Part shown: positions 26,068-35,202 of the stretch, one piece after another
Layout of the letters: each line of letters starts with the position of its first letter
Numbering within the stretch: position 1 is the stretch's first letter
From: Paralimibaculum aggregatum
GTDB taxonomy: Bacteria > Pseudomonadota > Alphaproteobacteria > Rhodobacterales > Rhodobacteraceae
Assembly: GCF_030270585.1 (NCBI RefSeq)
Contig: NZ_BSYI01000004.1
Location: 1 to 64,000 of the forward strand
DNA length: 64,000 bases
Direction: 5' to 3'
Notes under the pieces: model-generated
Databases searched by the model: none
Seen by the model: the letters and a program-made list of their open reading frames with translations, nothing else
Told to the model about the DNA's origin: nothing
Made by a program: the position numbers and the translations under genes

Positions 26068-26967
26068 TCAGGCCGACCTTGCGGTCAGCCAGCCCGTCCA
26101 GGCCTCGAAGCCCTCGCCGGTCCGCGCCGACAGCGCGATGATCTCCGCCTCGGGCGCGATCTCGCGGATGTTGGCGCGGCAGGCCGCGTCGTCGAAGCCG
26201 ACATGCGGCGAGAGGTCGATCTTGTTGATCAGCACGAGGCCGCAAGCCCTGAAGATATGGGGATATTTCAGGGGCTTGTCCTCGCCCTCGGTGGTCGAGA
26301 TCACGGCGATCTTCAGGTGCTCGCCGAGGTCGAACATGGCCGGGCAGACGAGGTTGCCGACATTCTCGATCATCAGGATGGTGCCGGGTGCGGGGTCGAG
26401 CCGGGCGACCGCGCCGGCGACCATGTCGGCCTCGAGATGGCATCCGGCTCCGGTGTTGATCTGCACCGCCCGCGCGCCCGCCGCGCGCACCCGCTCGGCG
26501 TCGTTGGCGGTCATCTGGTCGCCCTCGATCACGTCGATCCGGACCCGGTCGCCGAGCTCGCGGATGGTGCGCTCGAGCAGCGTGGTCTTGCCCGCACCGG
26601 GGGAGGACAGCAGGTTCAGCGCCAGCACGCCGCGGCCCTCGAACCAGCCGCGGTTGCGCGCCGCGATGCCGTCGTTCTTGGCCAGCACCGCGGTCTCGAG
26701 GCTGATCACCTCGCCGTTGGGGCCATGCGCATGGGGCCGGTCGTCGCCGTCATGGCGGTGATGGTGATGGCCGTCGGCATGGTCGTGCGCATGGCCGTGG
26801 TCGTGCGCGTGATCGTGCGCATGCCCGTGCGCATGGGCATGGCCGGGCGCGTGATCGCCGCCCTGCCCCAGGATGCCGCCCTGGCGCAGCACGGTGCGCT
26901 CGCCGCTGTCAGGGTCGATCAGCGCGACGTCGTTCTTCGGGTCGGAACATCCGCATGTGCCGCACAT
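26068..26967 (-). CDS. hypB: Hydrogenase/urease nickel incorporation GTPase HypB
   Basis: The 299-residue protein delivers nickel to the hydrogenase large subunit with HypA. The N-terminus has the high-affinity metal motif CGTCGC, followed by a histidine-rich stretch (about residues 40-80) for nickel storage. The GTPase domain has Walker A SSPGAGKTTLLE, the metal-binding GCHLEADMV, and NKIDL for guanine recognition. The start codon overlaps the hypA stop by one base. It is the last gene of the hydrogenase operon. Confidence 0.96.
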   Translation of the reverse strand: MCGTCGCSDPKNDVALIDPDSGERTVLRQGGILGQGGDHAPGHAHAHGHAHDHAHDHGHAHDHADGHHHHRHDGDDRPHAHGPNGEVISLETAVLAKNDGIAARNRGWFEGRGVLALNLLSSPGAGKTTLLERTIRELGDRVRIDVIEGDQMTANDAERVRAAGARAVQINTGAGCHLEADMVAGAVARLDPAPGTILMIENVGNLVCPAMFDLGEHLKIAVISTTEGEDKPLKYPHIFRACGLVLINKIDLSPHVGFDDAACRANIREIAPEAEIIALSARTGEGFEAWTGWLTARSA

Positions 26968-27209
26968 CAGGCCGCCTCCTCCAGTTCGTAATCCTTGATC
27001 AGGAACGTGTCGCCCTCGGCCTCGACGAAGGCGAGCTCCGCCGCCGCCAGGCCGGTGCCCTCGGTCACCACGCCCCAGCAGAAGGCGAGCGCCGGGCGCT
27101 CGACGCAGGCCAGCGGGCCGACCGCCACCCGCACCCGCCGGACCGGACGGTCGCCGGCATGTTCGGAGACGATGGCGAGAATGTTGCGGCAGAGCCCGAG
27201 CTCGTGCAT
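26967..27209 (-). CDS. hypA: HypA-like nickel chaperone lacking the zinc-finger loop
   Basis: The 80-residue protein starts MHELGLCRNIL, with the nickel-binding His2 of HypA, and continues VRVAVGPLACVERPALAF as in the family. It ends IKDYELEEA, again typical. Between FVEAEG and DTFLIKDYE the whole zinc ribbon with its two CxxC pairs is absent, so the protein is about 35 residues shorter than usual. The deletion is clean and the frame intact, and both ends of the gene couple tightly to its neighbours (TGATG overlaps on both sides). I infer a functional but zinc-free HypA. Confidence 0.85.
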   Translation of the reverse strand: MHELGLCRNILAIVSEHAGDRPVRRVRVAVGPLACVERPALAFCWGVVTEGTGLAAAELAFVEAEGDTFLIKDYELEEAA

Positions 27210-27928
27210 CAGAACGCCCTCCAGGCCAGCGCGCCGGTGGTCCACATGATCTCGCCGCCGATGACGATCGCCACCGTGGCGGCGCCCAGCGTCAGCGCCT
27301 GGTAGATCCTGCGGGTGTGCCGCTCGATCCCGGCCAGCGGCCAGGCCGCCACGAAGGACAGCGCCCCCATGCCGGCGATCGAGCCGAGCCCGAACATCAG
27401 CACATAGGCGAGCGCCATGGCGGGCTCCCCGGTCGCGGCCACCGCCAGCGCCAGCAGCGCCGCCGAGCCGGCCGCGCCGTGGATCAGCCCGACCCCGAGC
27501 GCCCGCAGCGAGAACCCCCTCGGATGGGCGTGGTGGTGCGGGTCCCGCGCGTGATCGGTGTCCGAGCCGGCATGGGAATGGGCGTGCAGGTGCGGGCGCC
27601 CGTCGCCGTGGTCATGCACGTGGAAATGCACGCGCCGCCGCCGCATCCGCCGCAGGACATCCGCGCCCAGCAGCACCAGCATCGCGCCGACGCCGAATTC
27701 GAGCGCCGCCGCCCGCTCCGCGGTCAGCGCGAAGCCGAACATCAGCACCAGCGTGCAGAGCGCGAACAGGGTGATCGTGTGGCCCAGCCCCCAGGCCATG
27801 CCGCGCATCACCATCGCGCGCTTGCCGCCGCGCTCGCGCGCCGCCATCGCGCCGACGGCGGCCAGGTGGTCGGCCTCCAGCGCATGGCTCATGCCGATCA
27901 CGAAGCCGAGGACGAGAAAGCTTGTCAT
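27209..27928 (-). CDS. Nickel permease (NiCoT/UreH-type)
   Basis: This membrane protein of 239 residues begins MTSFLVLGFVIGMSHALEAD. The HALEADH segment is the Hx4DH signature of nickel/cobalt transporters. About six hydrophobic segments are visible, with a histidine-rich cytoplasmic loop in the middle (HFHVHDHGDG and following). Its position between hypE and hypA shows it supplies nickel for hydrogenase maturation. The stop codon overlaps the hypA start by one base. Confidence 0.88.
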   Translation of the reverse strand: MTSFLVLGFVIGMSHALEADHLAAVGAMAARERGGKRAMVMRGMAWGLGHTITLFALCTLVLMFGFALTAERAAALEFGVGAMLVLLGADVLRRMRRRRVHFHVHDHGDGRPHLHAHSHAGSDTDHARDPHHHAHPRGFSLRALGVGLIHGAAGSAALLALAVAATGEPAMALAYVLMFGLGSIAGMGALSFVAAWPLAGIERHTRRIYQALTLGAATVAIVIGGEIMWTTGALAWRAF

Positions 27929-27935
27929 GGATGCC

Positions 27936-28973
27936 TCAACATATGCGCGGCAGCTGCTCGCCGACCAGCATGTCGACGATGCGCCTGCCGCCGAAGACGG
28001 TCTGCATGACCACCCTGCCCGGATGGTCCCCGACGGCCCGGCCGATCGCCACCGCATCCCGCCCGGCGGGCACCGAGCGCATGGCGGCGAGGGCCGCATC
28101 GGCCTCGTGCTCCGGCGCGAACAGCACCAGCGTGCCCTCGTTGGCCAGGTAGAGCGGATCGAGGCCGAGGATCTCGCACAGCCCCTTCACCTCGGTGCGC
28201 AGCGGCAGCGCGGTCTCGTCGATCACGATGCCGCAGCCGGCCGCCTCGGCGATCTCGTTCAGCGCCGAGGCGAGCCCGCCGCGCGTCGCATCCCGCGCCG
28301 CCCGCGTGCCGGGCGCCGCCGCGAGCACCGCCTCGACCAGCGCCCCGAGCGGCTGGCAGTCGCTCGCGACATCGGTCGACAGCGCCATGTCGCCCCGGGC
28401 CGCCAGGATCGCGGCGCCGTGGTCGCCCAGCACGCCGTTGACGATGGCGACGTCGCCGGGGCGCACCCGGTCGGCCGCCAGCGCCCGGCCGGCGGGGATG
28501 ACGCCGACGCCCGAGGTGGTGACGAAGACCCGGTCGGCCGAGCCGCGGCCCACCACCTTGGTGTCGCCGGTGACGATGGCCACCCCGGCCTCTTCCGCCG
28601 CGGCCTGCATCGAGGCCGCGATGCGGCGCAGCAGCGCGACCTCGCAGCCCTCCTCGATGATGAAGGCGGCCGACAGCCAGAGCGGCCGCGCGCCGCCCAC
28701 CACCAGGTCGTTGACCGTGCCGCAGACCGCGATCCGGCCGATGTCGCCGCCCGGGAACTCGACCGGATCGACCACGAAACCGTCGGTCGTGAAGGCCAGC
28801 CGCGCGCCCGGCTCGGCCAGCGCCGCAGCTTGCAGCCGGGCCTGGTCCTCGAGGCCGTCGGGCCGGAACACCGAGACGAAGACATCCTCGATCAGCTCGC
28901 GCATCGCCTTGCCGCCGCCGCCATGGGCCAGCGTCACGCGGTCGGCCCGCAGGCGGCGCACCGGGGCGTTCAT
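27936..28973 (-). CDS. hypE: Hydrogenase maturation protein HypE
   Basis: The protein has 345 residues from ATG 28973, the normal length. It is a PurM-like ATPase that dehydrates the HypF-made thiocarboxamide to the cyanide ligand of the iron atom. Family motifs include LAHGGGGKAM at the N-terminus and IVTGDTKVV. The C-terminus ends PRIC, where the terminal cysteine carries the carbamoyl/cyano group. It overlaps hypD by four bases. Confidence 0.97.
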   Translation of the reverse strand: MNAPVRRLRADRVTLAHGGGGKAMRELIEDVFVSVFRPDGLEDQARLQAAALAEPGARLAFTTDGFVVDPVEFPGGDIGRIAVCGTVNDLVVGGARPLWLSAAFIIEEGCEVALLRRIAASMQAAAEEAGVAIVTGDTKVVGRGSADRVFVTTSGVGVIPAGRALAADRVRPGDVAIVNGVLGDHGAAILAARGDMALSTDVASDCQPLGALVEAVLAAAPGTRAARDATRGGLASALNEIAEAAGCGIVIDETALPLRTEVKGLCEILGLDPLYLANEGTLVLFAPEHEADAALAAMRSVPAGRDAVAIGRAVGDHPGRVVMQTVFGGRRIVDMLVGEQLPRIC

Positions 28974-30109
28974 CCTGCCGGTTCCAGCTGCCCGCCGCCA
29001 TACTGGTAGTAGGCCGCGCAGGCCCCCTCGGACGACACCATCAGCGCGCCGAGCGGCATCTCCGGCGTGCATCCCGTGCCGAACTGCGGGCACTGCCGCG
29101 GCTTGATCCGCCCGGTCATCACCTCGCCGCAGGCACAGCCCTCGGGCTCCGGCACGGCGGCGCGGGCGGCGCCGTAGCCGATGGCGAACCGGCGCTCGGC
29201 GTCGAAGCCGGCATAGCGCTCGCGGATCCTCAGCCCGGACAGGTCGATCTCGCCGAGGCCGCGCCATTCGAAGCTGGGGCGCGGCTCGTAGACATCGGCG
29301 CAGGCGGCGATGGAGACCGGGTTGCCCTCGTCCGGCACGACGCGGGCATACTGGTTCTCGACCTCGGCGCGGCCGTCGCGGATCTGCTCGAGCACCATCA
29401 GCACCGATTGCAGCAGGTCGAGCGGCTCGAACCCGGCGACGACGATGGGCTTGCCGTAGTCCCGCGCGATGAAGTCGTATGGCCGCGTTCCGATCACCAT
29501 CGATACATGGCCCGGCCCGACGAAGCCGTCCAGCACCATCCTCGGGTCGTCGAGCAGCGCCCGGATCGGCGGCGGCACCGTGATGTGGTTGCAGAACACC
29601 GAGAAGTTGGCCAGCCCCTCGGCCGCCGCCTGCTGGATCGACAGCGCGGTCGAGGGCGTCGTGGTCTCGAAGCCGAGCCCGAAGAACACGATCTCGCGGT
29701 CCGGGTTGCGCCGGGCCAGCTCGAGCGCGTCCAGCGGCGAGTAGACCATGCGGATGTCGCAGCCCTCGGCCTTGGCCTGCATCAGCGACTTGCGGGTGCC
29801 GGGCACCCGCATGGCATCGCCGAAGGTGGTGAAGATCACCTCCGGGCGCTCGGCCAGCGCGACGCATTCGTCGACCCGGCCCATCGGCAGCACGCAGACC
29901 GGGCAGCCGGGGCCGTGGATGAACTCGAGGCCCGGCGGGGTCAGCTTGTCGAGCCCGTAGCGGAAGATCGCATGGGTATGGCCGCCGCAGATCTCCATGA
30001 TGCGGATCGGGGCATCGGCCGTCGCGCCGATCTCGGCGGTGACGCCGGCAATCGCCGCGAGAACGCCCCTGGCGGCGGCGGGGTCGCGGAACTCGTCGGC
30101 GAACTTCAT
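28970..30109 (-). CDS. hypD: Hydrogenase maturation protein HypD
   Basis: The 379-residue iron-sulfur protein forms, with HypC, the scaffold on which the Fe(CN)2CO unit is built. Conserved segments include MEICGGHTHAIFRYG, HGPGCPVCVLP and GFEPLDLLQ. The C-terminal cysteine set (CACGEVMTGRIKPRQCPQFG, then a further Cys) binds the [4Fe-4S] cluster. ATGA overlaps link it to hypC upstream and hypE downstream. Confidence 0.97.
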   Translation of the reverse strand: MKFADEFRDPAAARGVLAAIAGVTAEIGATADAPIRIMEICGGHTHAIFRYGLDKLTPPGLEFIHGPGCPVCVLPMGRVDECVALAERPEVIFTTFGDAMRVPGTRKSLMQAKAEGCDIRMVYSPLDALELARRNPDREIVFFGLGFETTTPSTALSIQQAAAEGLANFSVFCNHITVPPPIRALLDDPRMVLDGFVGPGHVSMVIGTRPYDFIARDYGKPIVVAGFEPLDLLQSVLMVLEQIRDGRAEVENQYARVVPDEGNPVSIAACADVYEPRPSFEWRGLGEIDLSGLRIRERYAGFDAERRFAIGYGAARAAVPEPEGCACGEVMTGRIKPRQCPQFGTGCTPEMPLGALMVSSEGACAAYYQYGGGQLEPAG

Positions 30110-30396
30110 GACGCGCGCTCCATCATCGCCTGGCTGGCGCGCATCGCCTCGATCTCGTCCTGCGCCTCGCCCAGCATCTTCAGCACCTCCAGCGTCTTCG
30201 CCGCCTCCTCCTCGTTGATCCGCGACATCGCGAAGCCGACATGGATCAGCGCCCAGACGCCGATCAGGTTGTCCAGCGGTCCGTCGGCGATGCAGGCGAC
30301 ATTGACCTCGCGGCGCACGCCGGAGACGTCGACCGTCGCAAGCTTCCGCTCGGCGTCCGAGATCTCAATGATCTGGCCGGGAATCCCGAGGCACAT
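30106..30396 (-). CDS. hypC: Hydrogenase assembly chaperone HypC
   Basis: The 96-residue protein begins MCLGIPGQI, whose Cys2 is essential for binding HypD and the iron precursor. The body has VDVSGVRREVNVACI and HVGFAMSRI, typical of the family. The gene overlaps the end of hypF by 32 bases, an unusually long overlap, and hypD by four. The C-terminal extension (about 15 residues beyond the usual end) looks helical. Confidence 0.96.
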   Translation of the reverse strand: MCLGIPGQIIEISDAERKLATVDVSGVRREVNVACIADGPLDNLIGVWALIHVGFAMSRINEEEAAKTLEVLKMLGEAQDEIEAMRASQAMMERAS

Positions 30397-32731
30397 TGTG
30401 GTCTCCCTGTTGGCTGGCGGCCAGGGCGATCGCGGCCTGGCCGAGGGCTAGCCCGCCGTCGTTGGCGGGGGTTGCGGAGTGGCTGAGAACGGTGAGGCCG
30501 GCGGCCTCGAGGCGCGCATGCACCAGCGCGAACAGCGTCGCGTTCTGGAAGCAGCCGCCGGTCAGCGCGACCGTGTCGATGCCGGCATCGGCGGTGGTCC
30601 GGGCCGCCATCGCCGCGATCGCCCGGGCGAGGCCGCGATGGAACCGGGCCGAGATCACGCCTGGCGGCGTGCGCAGGATCAGGTCGCCCAGCATCGCGCG
30701 CCAGGCCGCCAGCGGCTCGATATAGGGCAGCCCCCGGCCGCCCAGCAGCGGGATCGCGAAGGGATAGGCAAGCTCCTCGGGCTCGTCGAGGGCGGCGGGG
30801 TCGAGCGCCGCCTCGAACAGCATGGCGGCCTGGCCCTCGTAGTCCTGCCGCTCCCAGGCGAGGCCGGCGATCGCCGCGGCGGCATCGAAGAGCCGCCCGC
30901 AGGATGAGGACAGCGGCGCGTTGGTGCCCGAGGCGATCATCGCATCCAGCGTCTGCCGCGGCAGGCCGGCGAGGCGCGCGCAGAGCGGCAGCCCGGCGAA
31001 GTTCATCGCGAACTCGGCCCAGCCCATCTCGGCCATCAGATGCGCATAGGCGTTGCGCCAGGGCTCGCGCACCGCGGCCGTGCCGCCCGGCAGGGCGACC
31101 GGCTTCAGGCAGCCGACCCGGCGATAGCCGCGATAGTCGGCCAGCAGGAACTCGCCGCCCCAGATCGTGCCGTCGCTGCCCAGCCCGGTGCCGTCCATGG
31201 CGATGCCCAGCACCGGCGGCGCGTCCAGCGGCCGGCCGTTCTCGACGAGGCAGGCGGCGACATGCGCATGGTGGTGCTGCACCTCGATCACCGGCCGCTC
31301 GCCGGCCATGTTGAAGCCGCGCTGGGTCGACAGGTATCCGGGATGCATGTCGACCGCGATCACCGCCGGGTGATGGGCATAGAGCCGGTGATAGAGATCC
31401 AGGTTGCGCTCGGCATCGGCATGGGTCGCGATGTCCTCGAGATCGCCCATGTGCTGGCTGAGCACCGCCTGCCCGTCCTTGATCATGCAGAAGGTGTTCT
31501 TCAGCTCGCCGCCGAAGGCCAGCACCTCGGTGCCGCGGTCGAAGCCCTCGGGCAGCGCGATCGCCGCGGGCGCATAGCCCCGGGCCCGGCGCAGCATCCG
31601 GGGCCGGCCGAGATCGACGCGCACCACGCTGTCGTCGATGCGGTTCGCGATGTCCCGGTCATGCATCAGGGCGAAATCGGCGATCCCGGCGAGGCGCGCG
31701 CGGGCATCCGCGTTGTCGGTGCATTGCGGCTGGCCCGAGAGGTTGCCGGAGGTCATCACCACCGGCCGCTTCATGCGCCGGAGCAGCAGGTGATGCAGCG
31801 GCGTGGCCGGCAGCATGAAGCCCAGCCGGTCGAGCCCCGGCGCGACCGCGTCCGGCAGCGCCGCGCCGCGCGCCTTCAGCAGCACGATCGGCGCCTCGGG
31901 CGAGGCCAGCAGCCGGGCCTCCTCCTCGCCGATCTCGGCATGGGCGCGGATCACCCCGAGATCCCGCGCCATCAGCGCGAAGGCCTTGCCGCGCCGCCGC
32001 TTGCGCGCGCGCAGGCGCTCGACGACCTCGGGCCGGGTCGCGTCGCAGGCCAGGTGGAAGCCGCCGATCCCCTTGATCGCGACGATGTAGCCGTTCATCA
32101 GCGCGCCGCCGGCGGCGTCGACGTCGTCGAGCATCGAGAAGGCCTCGAGATTGACCGCGCCGCCGCCGAGCTTCTCGAACCAGGCGCGCGGGCCGCAGGC
32201 ATGGCAGGCAACCGGCTGCGCATGGAACCGCCGGTCGGCCGGGTCGCCGTATTCCGCCGCGCAGTCGGCGCAGAGCGGGAAGTCGCGCATCGTGGTTCGG
32301 GCGCGGTCATAGGGCGCGCCGCCGACGATCGAGAAGCGCGGCCCGCAATTGGTGCAGTTGGTGAACGGGTAGCGGTAGCGGCGCTGGAACGGGTCGGTGG
32401 TCTCGGCCAGGCAGTCGGCGCAGACCGCGGCATCCGGGGTCACCGCCGTGCGCATCGCGCCGCCGCCCGAGGCGGCGATCGAGAAGCCGTCGGGCGCCGG
32501 GTCGGCCAGCGGCACGCGGTCCCAGCGCTCGATCCGCGCCAGCACCGGCAGCTCGCGCCGCAGCCGCTCGGCAAAGGCGGTCAGGTTGGCGCCCCAGAGC
32601 CGCACCTCGACCCCCTCGCCGGTGTTGCGCACCTCGCCGCTCAGGCCGAGCGCCCGCGCCACCCGCCAGACCGCGGGGCGGAAGCCGACGCCCTGGACCT
32701 GGCCGCGGATGGTGTGCAGCTCACCCTGCAT
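30365..32731 (-). CDS. hypF: Carbamoyltransferase HypF
   Basis: The 788-residue protein uses carbamoyl phosphate and ATP to start synthesis of the cyanide ligands. Domains in order: acylphosphatase (residues 1-90, with GQVQGVGFRPAVW), two zinc fingers (CADCLAE...CTNCGP and CADCAAEY...CHACGP, about 105-190), a YrdC-like domain (about 200-385) and a Kae1-like domain with VQHHHAHVAACL and DGTGLGSDG. All are present and the length is normal. It overlaps the NHL-repeat gene upstream by 11 bases. Confidence 0.97.
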   Translation of the reverse strand: MQGELHTIRGQVQGVGFRPAVWRVARALGLSGEVRNTGEGVEVRLWGANLTAFAERLRRELPVLARIERWDRVPLADPAPDGFSIAASGGGAMRTAVTPDAAVCADCLAETTDPFQRRYRYPFTNCTNCGPRFSIVGGAPYDRARTTMRDFPLCADCAAEYGDPADRRFHAQPVACHACGPRAWFEKLGGGAVNLEAFSMLDDVDAAGGALMNGYIVAIKGIGGFHLACDATRPEVVERLRARKRRRGKAFALMARDLGVIRAHAEIGEEEARLLASPEAPIVLLKARGAALPDAVAPGLDRLGFMLPATPLHHLLLRRMKRPVVMTSGNLSGQPQCTDNADARARLAGIADFALMHDRDIANRIDDSVVRVDLGRPRMLRRARGYAPAAIALPEGFDRGTEVLAFGGELKNTFCMIKDGQAVLSQHMGDLEDIATHADAERNLDLYHRLYAHHPAVIAVDMHPGYLSTQRGFNMAGERPVIEVQHHHAHVAACLVENGRPLDAPPVLGIAMDGTGLGSDGTIWGGEFLLADYRGYRRVGCLKPVALPGGTAAVREPWRNAYAHLMAEMGWAEFAMNFAGLPLCARLAGLPRQTLDAMIASGTNAPLSSSCGRLFDAAAAIAGLAWERQDYEGQAAMLFEAALDPAALDEPEELAYPFAIPLLGGRGLPYIEPLAAWRAMLGDLILRTPPGVISARFHRGLARAIAAMAARTTADAGIDTVALTGGCFQNATLFALVHARLEAAGLTVLSHSATPANDGGLALGQAAIALAASQQGDHNVPRDSRPDH

Positions 32732-33905
32732 CGGCCAGCCTCCAGAGCAGCACCCGGTTGTTGCCGCTGTCGGCGATGGCGAGCAGCCCGCCGAGCGCCG
32801 AGAGCCCGTAGGGCCAGCACAGGCTGTCGCGCGTGGCGACGCCCCAGCGGTTGTCGCCCTTCGCGGCGAAGTCGGGCTGGCCGGTCAGCCGGTCGGCCGC
32901 CGCGCCGGTGGTCGCCGCGGACCAGCCGAGCAGCCGGGAATTCGCGGTGTCGGCGACCGCCAGGCGCGCGCCGGCGGCGACCGCGGCATAGGGCATGTTC
33001 AGCGCCGCCGCGCAGGGATAGTAGGCGGCCATGTTGTGGTCGCAGCCGGCCGCGCCGCGCTGGCCGAGGAGCGCGTCGCAGGGCGCGCCGTTCCGCTCCG
33101 GCAGCCGGTCCCAGAGCATGATCCGGTTGTTGCCCGCATCGGCCACCGCCAGCCGCCCGGCCCAGCCCGCCGCCATGTGCGGCCAGCGCATCGAGCGGGC
33201 CGAGACCGCGGCGCCGGCATTCTCGTCGCGCGTGGTGAAATCGCCCTGCCCCAGCACCAGATCCGCCGGCTGGCCGGTCTCGTCCGGCGCGTTCCAGAGC
33301 AGCACCCGCCGGTTGCCGGTGTCGCAGACCACGAGGCGGCCCTGCACCACCGAGACGCCATAGGGCCAGTGCAGGCTCGCCGCGGTCGGGCGGTCGGCGC
33401 CGCGATTGGCCTCGACCTCCCGCGCGCTGCGCTGGCCGAGCACGATATCGGCCGGCTGGCCGGAGGCCTCCGGCAGCCGCCGCCACAGCAGCACCCGGTG
33501 GTTCCAGGGATCGGCGACGGCGAGCCCGGCGCCCCAGGCGGCCACCCCGGTCGGCACGTTCAGCGTCGCCGCGCCGGGCGCGCCCTTGGCGTTGCGGCCC
33601 TCGCGGGTGAAGCCGGGCTGGCCGATCAGCAGGTCCGCCGGCGCGTTGTCGGCCGCCGGCACCCGGTGCCAGCCGAGCAGCCGGTGATGGCCGGTATCGG
33701 CGACCCAGAGCGAGCCCTCCGGATGCAGGCAGACGCCGCGCGGGCCGAACAGCGTGCCGGCATCGGGCGCCAGCGGCACCGCGAGCTCGCCGCCGCGCCA
33801 GCCGAGCACGGCCATCGGCCCGGCCGGGTCGAGCAGCGGCGCCCCTTCGGTCGCGGTGTCCGGCGCCTTCACCGGGCGGAACGAGGGGGCGAGCGAGACC
33901 CTCAT
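32721..33905 (-). CDS. NHL-repeat beta-propeller protein of the hydrogenase operon
   Basis: The protein has 394 residues from ATG 33905, which overlaps the preceding stop by three to four bases. About six NHL repeats carry the pattern LxVADTGNxRxLLW (for example LVVCDTGNRRVLLWN and LAIADSGNNRVLLW), separated by QPADLVLGQ-type linkers. No signal peptide is seen. Similar NHL proteins accompany actinobacterial-type [NiFe] hydrogenases; they may scaffold the enzyme or an electron carrier. The exact role is unknown. Confidence 0.85.
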   Translation of the reverse strand: MRVSLAPSFRPVKAPDTATEGAPLLDPAGPMAVLGWRGGELAVPLAPDAGTLFGPRGVCLHPEGSLWVADTGHHRLLGWHRVPAADNAPADLLIGQPGFTREGRNAKGAPGAATLNVPTGVAAWGAGLAVADPWNHRVLLWRRLPEASGQPADIVLGQRSAREVEANRGADRPTAASLHWPYGVSVVQGRLVVCDTGNRRVLLWNAPDETGQPADLVLGQGDFTTRDENAGAAVSARSMRWPHMAAGWAGRLAVADAGNNRIMLWDRLPERNGAPCDALLGQRGAAGCDHNMAAYYPCAAALNMPYAAVAAGARLAVADTANSRLLGWSAATTGAAADRLTGQPDFAAKGDNRWGVATRDSLCWPYGLSALGGLLAIADSGNNRVLLWRLADAG

Positions 33906-34771
33906 GGCATCAGCCTGACATCGATGCGCCCGCCGACCACGCGCACGCCATGCGGCTGCAGCTGCACCTCGGGCGCGGTCAGGCACTCGCCGGTCTCCAG
34001 CGAATAGCGGAACCCGTGATGGGGGCAGGTGATCAGGCCGCCGGCGATCGCGCCGCCATCCATCGGCATGCCCATATGGGCGCAGGCGTTCTCGAAGCAG
34101 GTCACCCGGTCGCCGAAGCGCGACAGCAGCACCGAGCGCCCCTCGACCTCGAGGATGCGGGTGGTGCCGTCGGCCAGCTCGCCGAGCTCGGCGGCGCCGG
34201 CCCAGCCCTCCTCCTGCCCGGCGGCGAAGGGCGAGGTGAAGTGCACCTGGCCGTCGCCGCCGCCGCCGCCCAGCCCCTTGGCCTGCCGGACCTCGGTGAT
34301 CTCAGGCACATGCTCCTGGATCGCCTTCTTGACGCCGGCATAGAAGGTCAGCGCCGAGGCCGGGCAGCCGTCGCAGGCGCCGAGGAAGCGGATCTCGGCG
34401 CGCGCCCCCTCGACCGAGACCAGCTCGGCATCGCCGCCGTGGCCGGCCAGCATCGGGCGCACCGTCTCGAGCGCCGCATCGACCCGCTCGAACAGCGAGG
34501 GCCTGAGGATGCCGTGGCGCCGCAGCACCGCATAGATCACCTCGTCTCCGGCGGCGGCGCGCAGCGCCTCGGCCATGCCGGGAACATCGCGCAGCGCCCG
34601 GATCAGCCGGCGGAATGCCTCGGCGTTGAGCGCATCGACCGCCTCGGCCCGGGCCTGCGCCCCGGCGCGCTCGGCCTCGCCCCAGCCGGCCGCGAGCGCC
34701 TCCAGCGCGGCGAGGTCGCGCAGCAGCTCGTCCAGCGGCCGGGTGTCGGGGGATGCGCTGCCATCGGCCAT
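33902..34771 (-). CDS. NifU-like/Rieske fusion protein of the hydrogenase operon
   Basis: The 289-residue protein combines an N-terminal helical part, a NifU C-terminal domain (about residues 95-165, with CDGCPASALTFYAGVKKAI) and a Rieske [2Fe-2S] domain (about 185-285) whose ligands appear as C-x-H in ENACAHMGMP and C-P-H-H in ITCPHHGFRY. Such fusions are markers of high-affinity group 1h/2a hydrogenase loci and are thought to carry electrons from the small subunit toward the quinone pool or to assist cluster assembly. No membrane segment is present. Confidence 0.9.
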   Translation of the reverse strand: MADGSASPDTRPLDELLRDLAALEALAAGWGEAERAGAQARAEAVDALNAEAFRRLIRALRDVPGMAEALRAAAGDEVIYAVLRRHGILRPSLFERVDAALETVRPMLAGHGGDAELVSVEGARAEIRFLGACDGCPASALTFYAGVKKAIQEHVPEITEVRQAKGLGGGGGDGQVHFTSPFAAGQEEGWAGAAELGELADGTTRILEVEGRSVLLSRFGDRVTCFENACAHMGMPMDGGAIAGGLITCPHHGFRYSLETGECLTAPEVQLQPHGVRVVGGRIDVRLMP

Positions 34772-34775
34772 CGGA

Positions 34776-34997
34776 TCACGCGTATTTCAGGTCTTTGAAC
34801 AGGATCGGCTGCAGGAAGCCCGCAACCGCCCCGCCGATGATCGCCGCCAGCCAGACCGGGGCGACGAGGCCGACCAGGATCATCGCCCCCGCCCCGGCGC
34901 CGGCGCCGAGGGCGAGCTGGCGGATCACCAGCGACCGGTCCTTGAACAGCTTGCCCGCGAAGAACAGCTTCGCGGAGTTGATGGCCATGTCGAGCAT
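34776..34997 (-). CDS. Small two-helix membrane protein in the hydrogenase operon
   Basis: The 73-residue protein has two hydrophobic segments (LALGAGAGAGAMILVGLVAP and VWLAAIIGGAVAGFL) after a basic, amphipathic N-terminus. It lies four bases upstream of the Rieske-fusion gene and ten bases downstream of another small membrane protein. It has no recognised domain. It could anchor the otherwise soluble hydrogenase complex to the membrane. Confidence 0.8.
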   Translation of the reverse strand: MLDMAINSAKLFFAGKLFKDRSLVIRQLALGAGAGAGAMILVGLVAPVWLAAIIGGAVAGFLQPILFKDLKYA

Positions 34998-35007
34998 CCG
35001 CTTCCCC

Positions 35008-35202
35008 TCAGACGATCATGAGAACGATCAGGCCGAACACCACGGCCGCGGTGCCGGACAGCACGCCATAGAGCCCGCCCATATAGGCCGCGAGCTCGGC
35101 GCCCAGCGCCTCCCTTCCGATGCGCAGGCCCGATGCGGCGCCGGCACAGAGTGCCGCGGCGAGGCCAAGCAGGAGCGCGAGCAGATAGATCAGAGCGGCC
35201 AT
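35008..35202 (-). CDS. Small membrane protein in the hydrogenase operon
   Basis: This is a 64-residue protein with two hydrophobic helices (LIYLLALLLGLAAALCAGAA and YGVLSGTAAVVFGLIVLMIV). Its start codon directly abuts the stop codon of the TPR-protein gene, so translation is probably coupled. It is likely to sit in the membrane together with the 73-residue protein. No homologue is recognised by name. Confidence 0.78.
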   Translation of the reverse strand: MAALIYLLALLLGLAAALCAGAASGLRIGREALGAELAAYMGGLYGVLSGTAAVVFGLIVLMIV

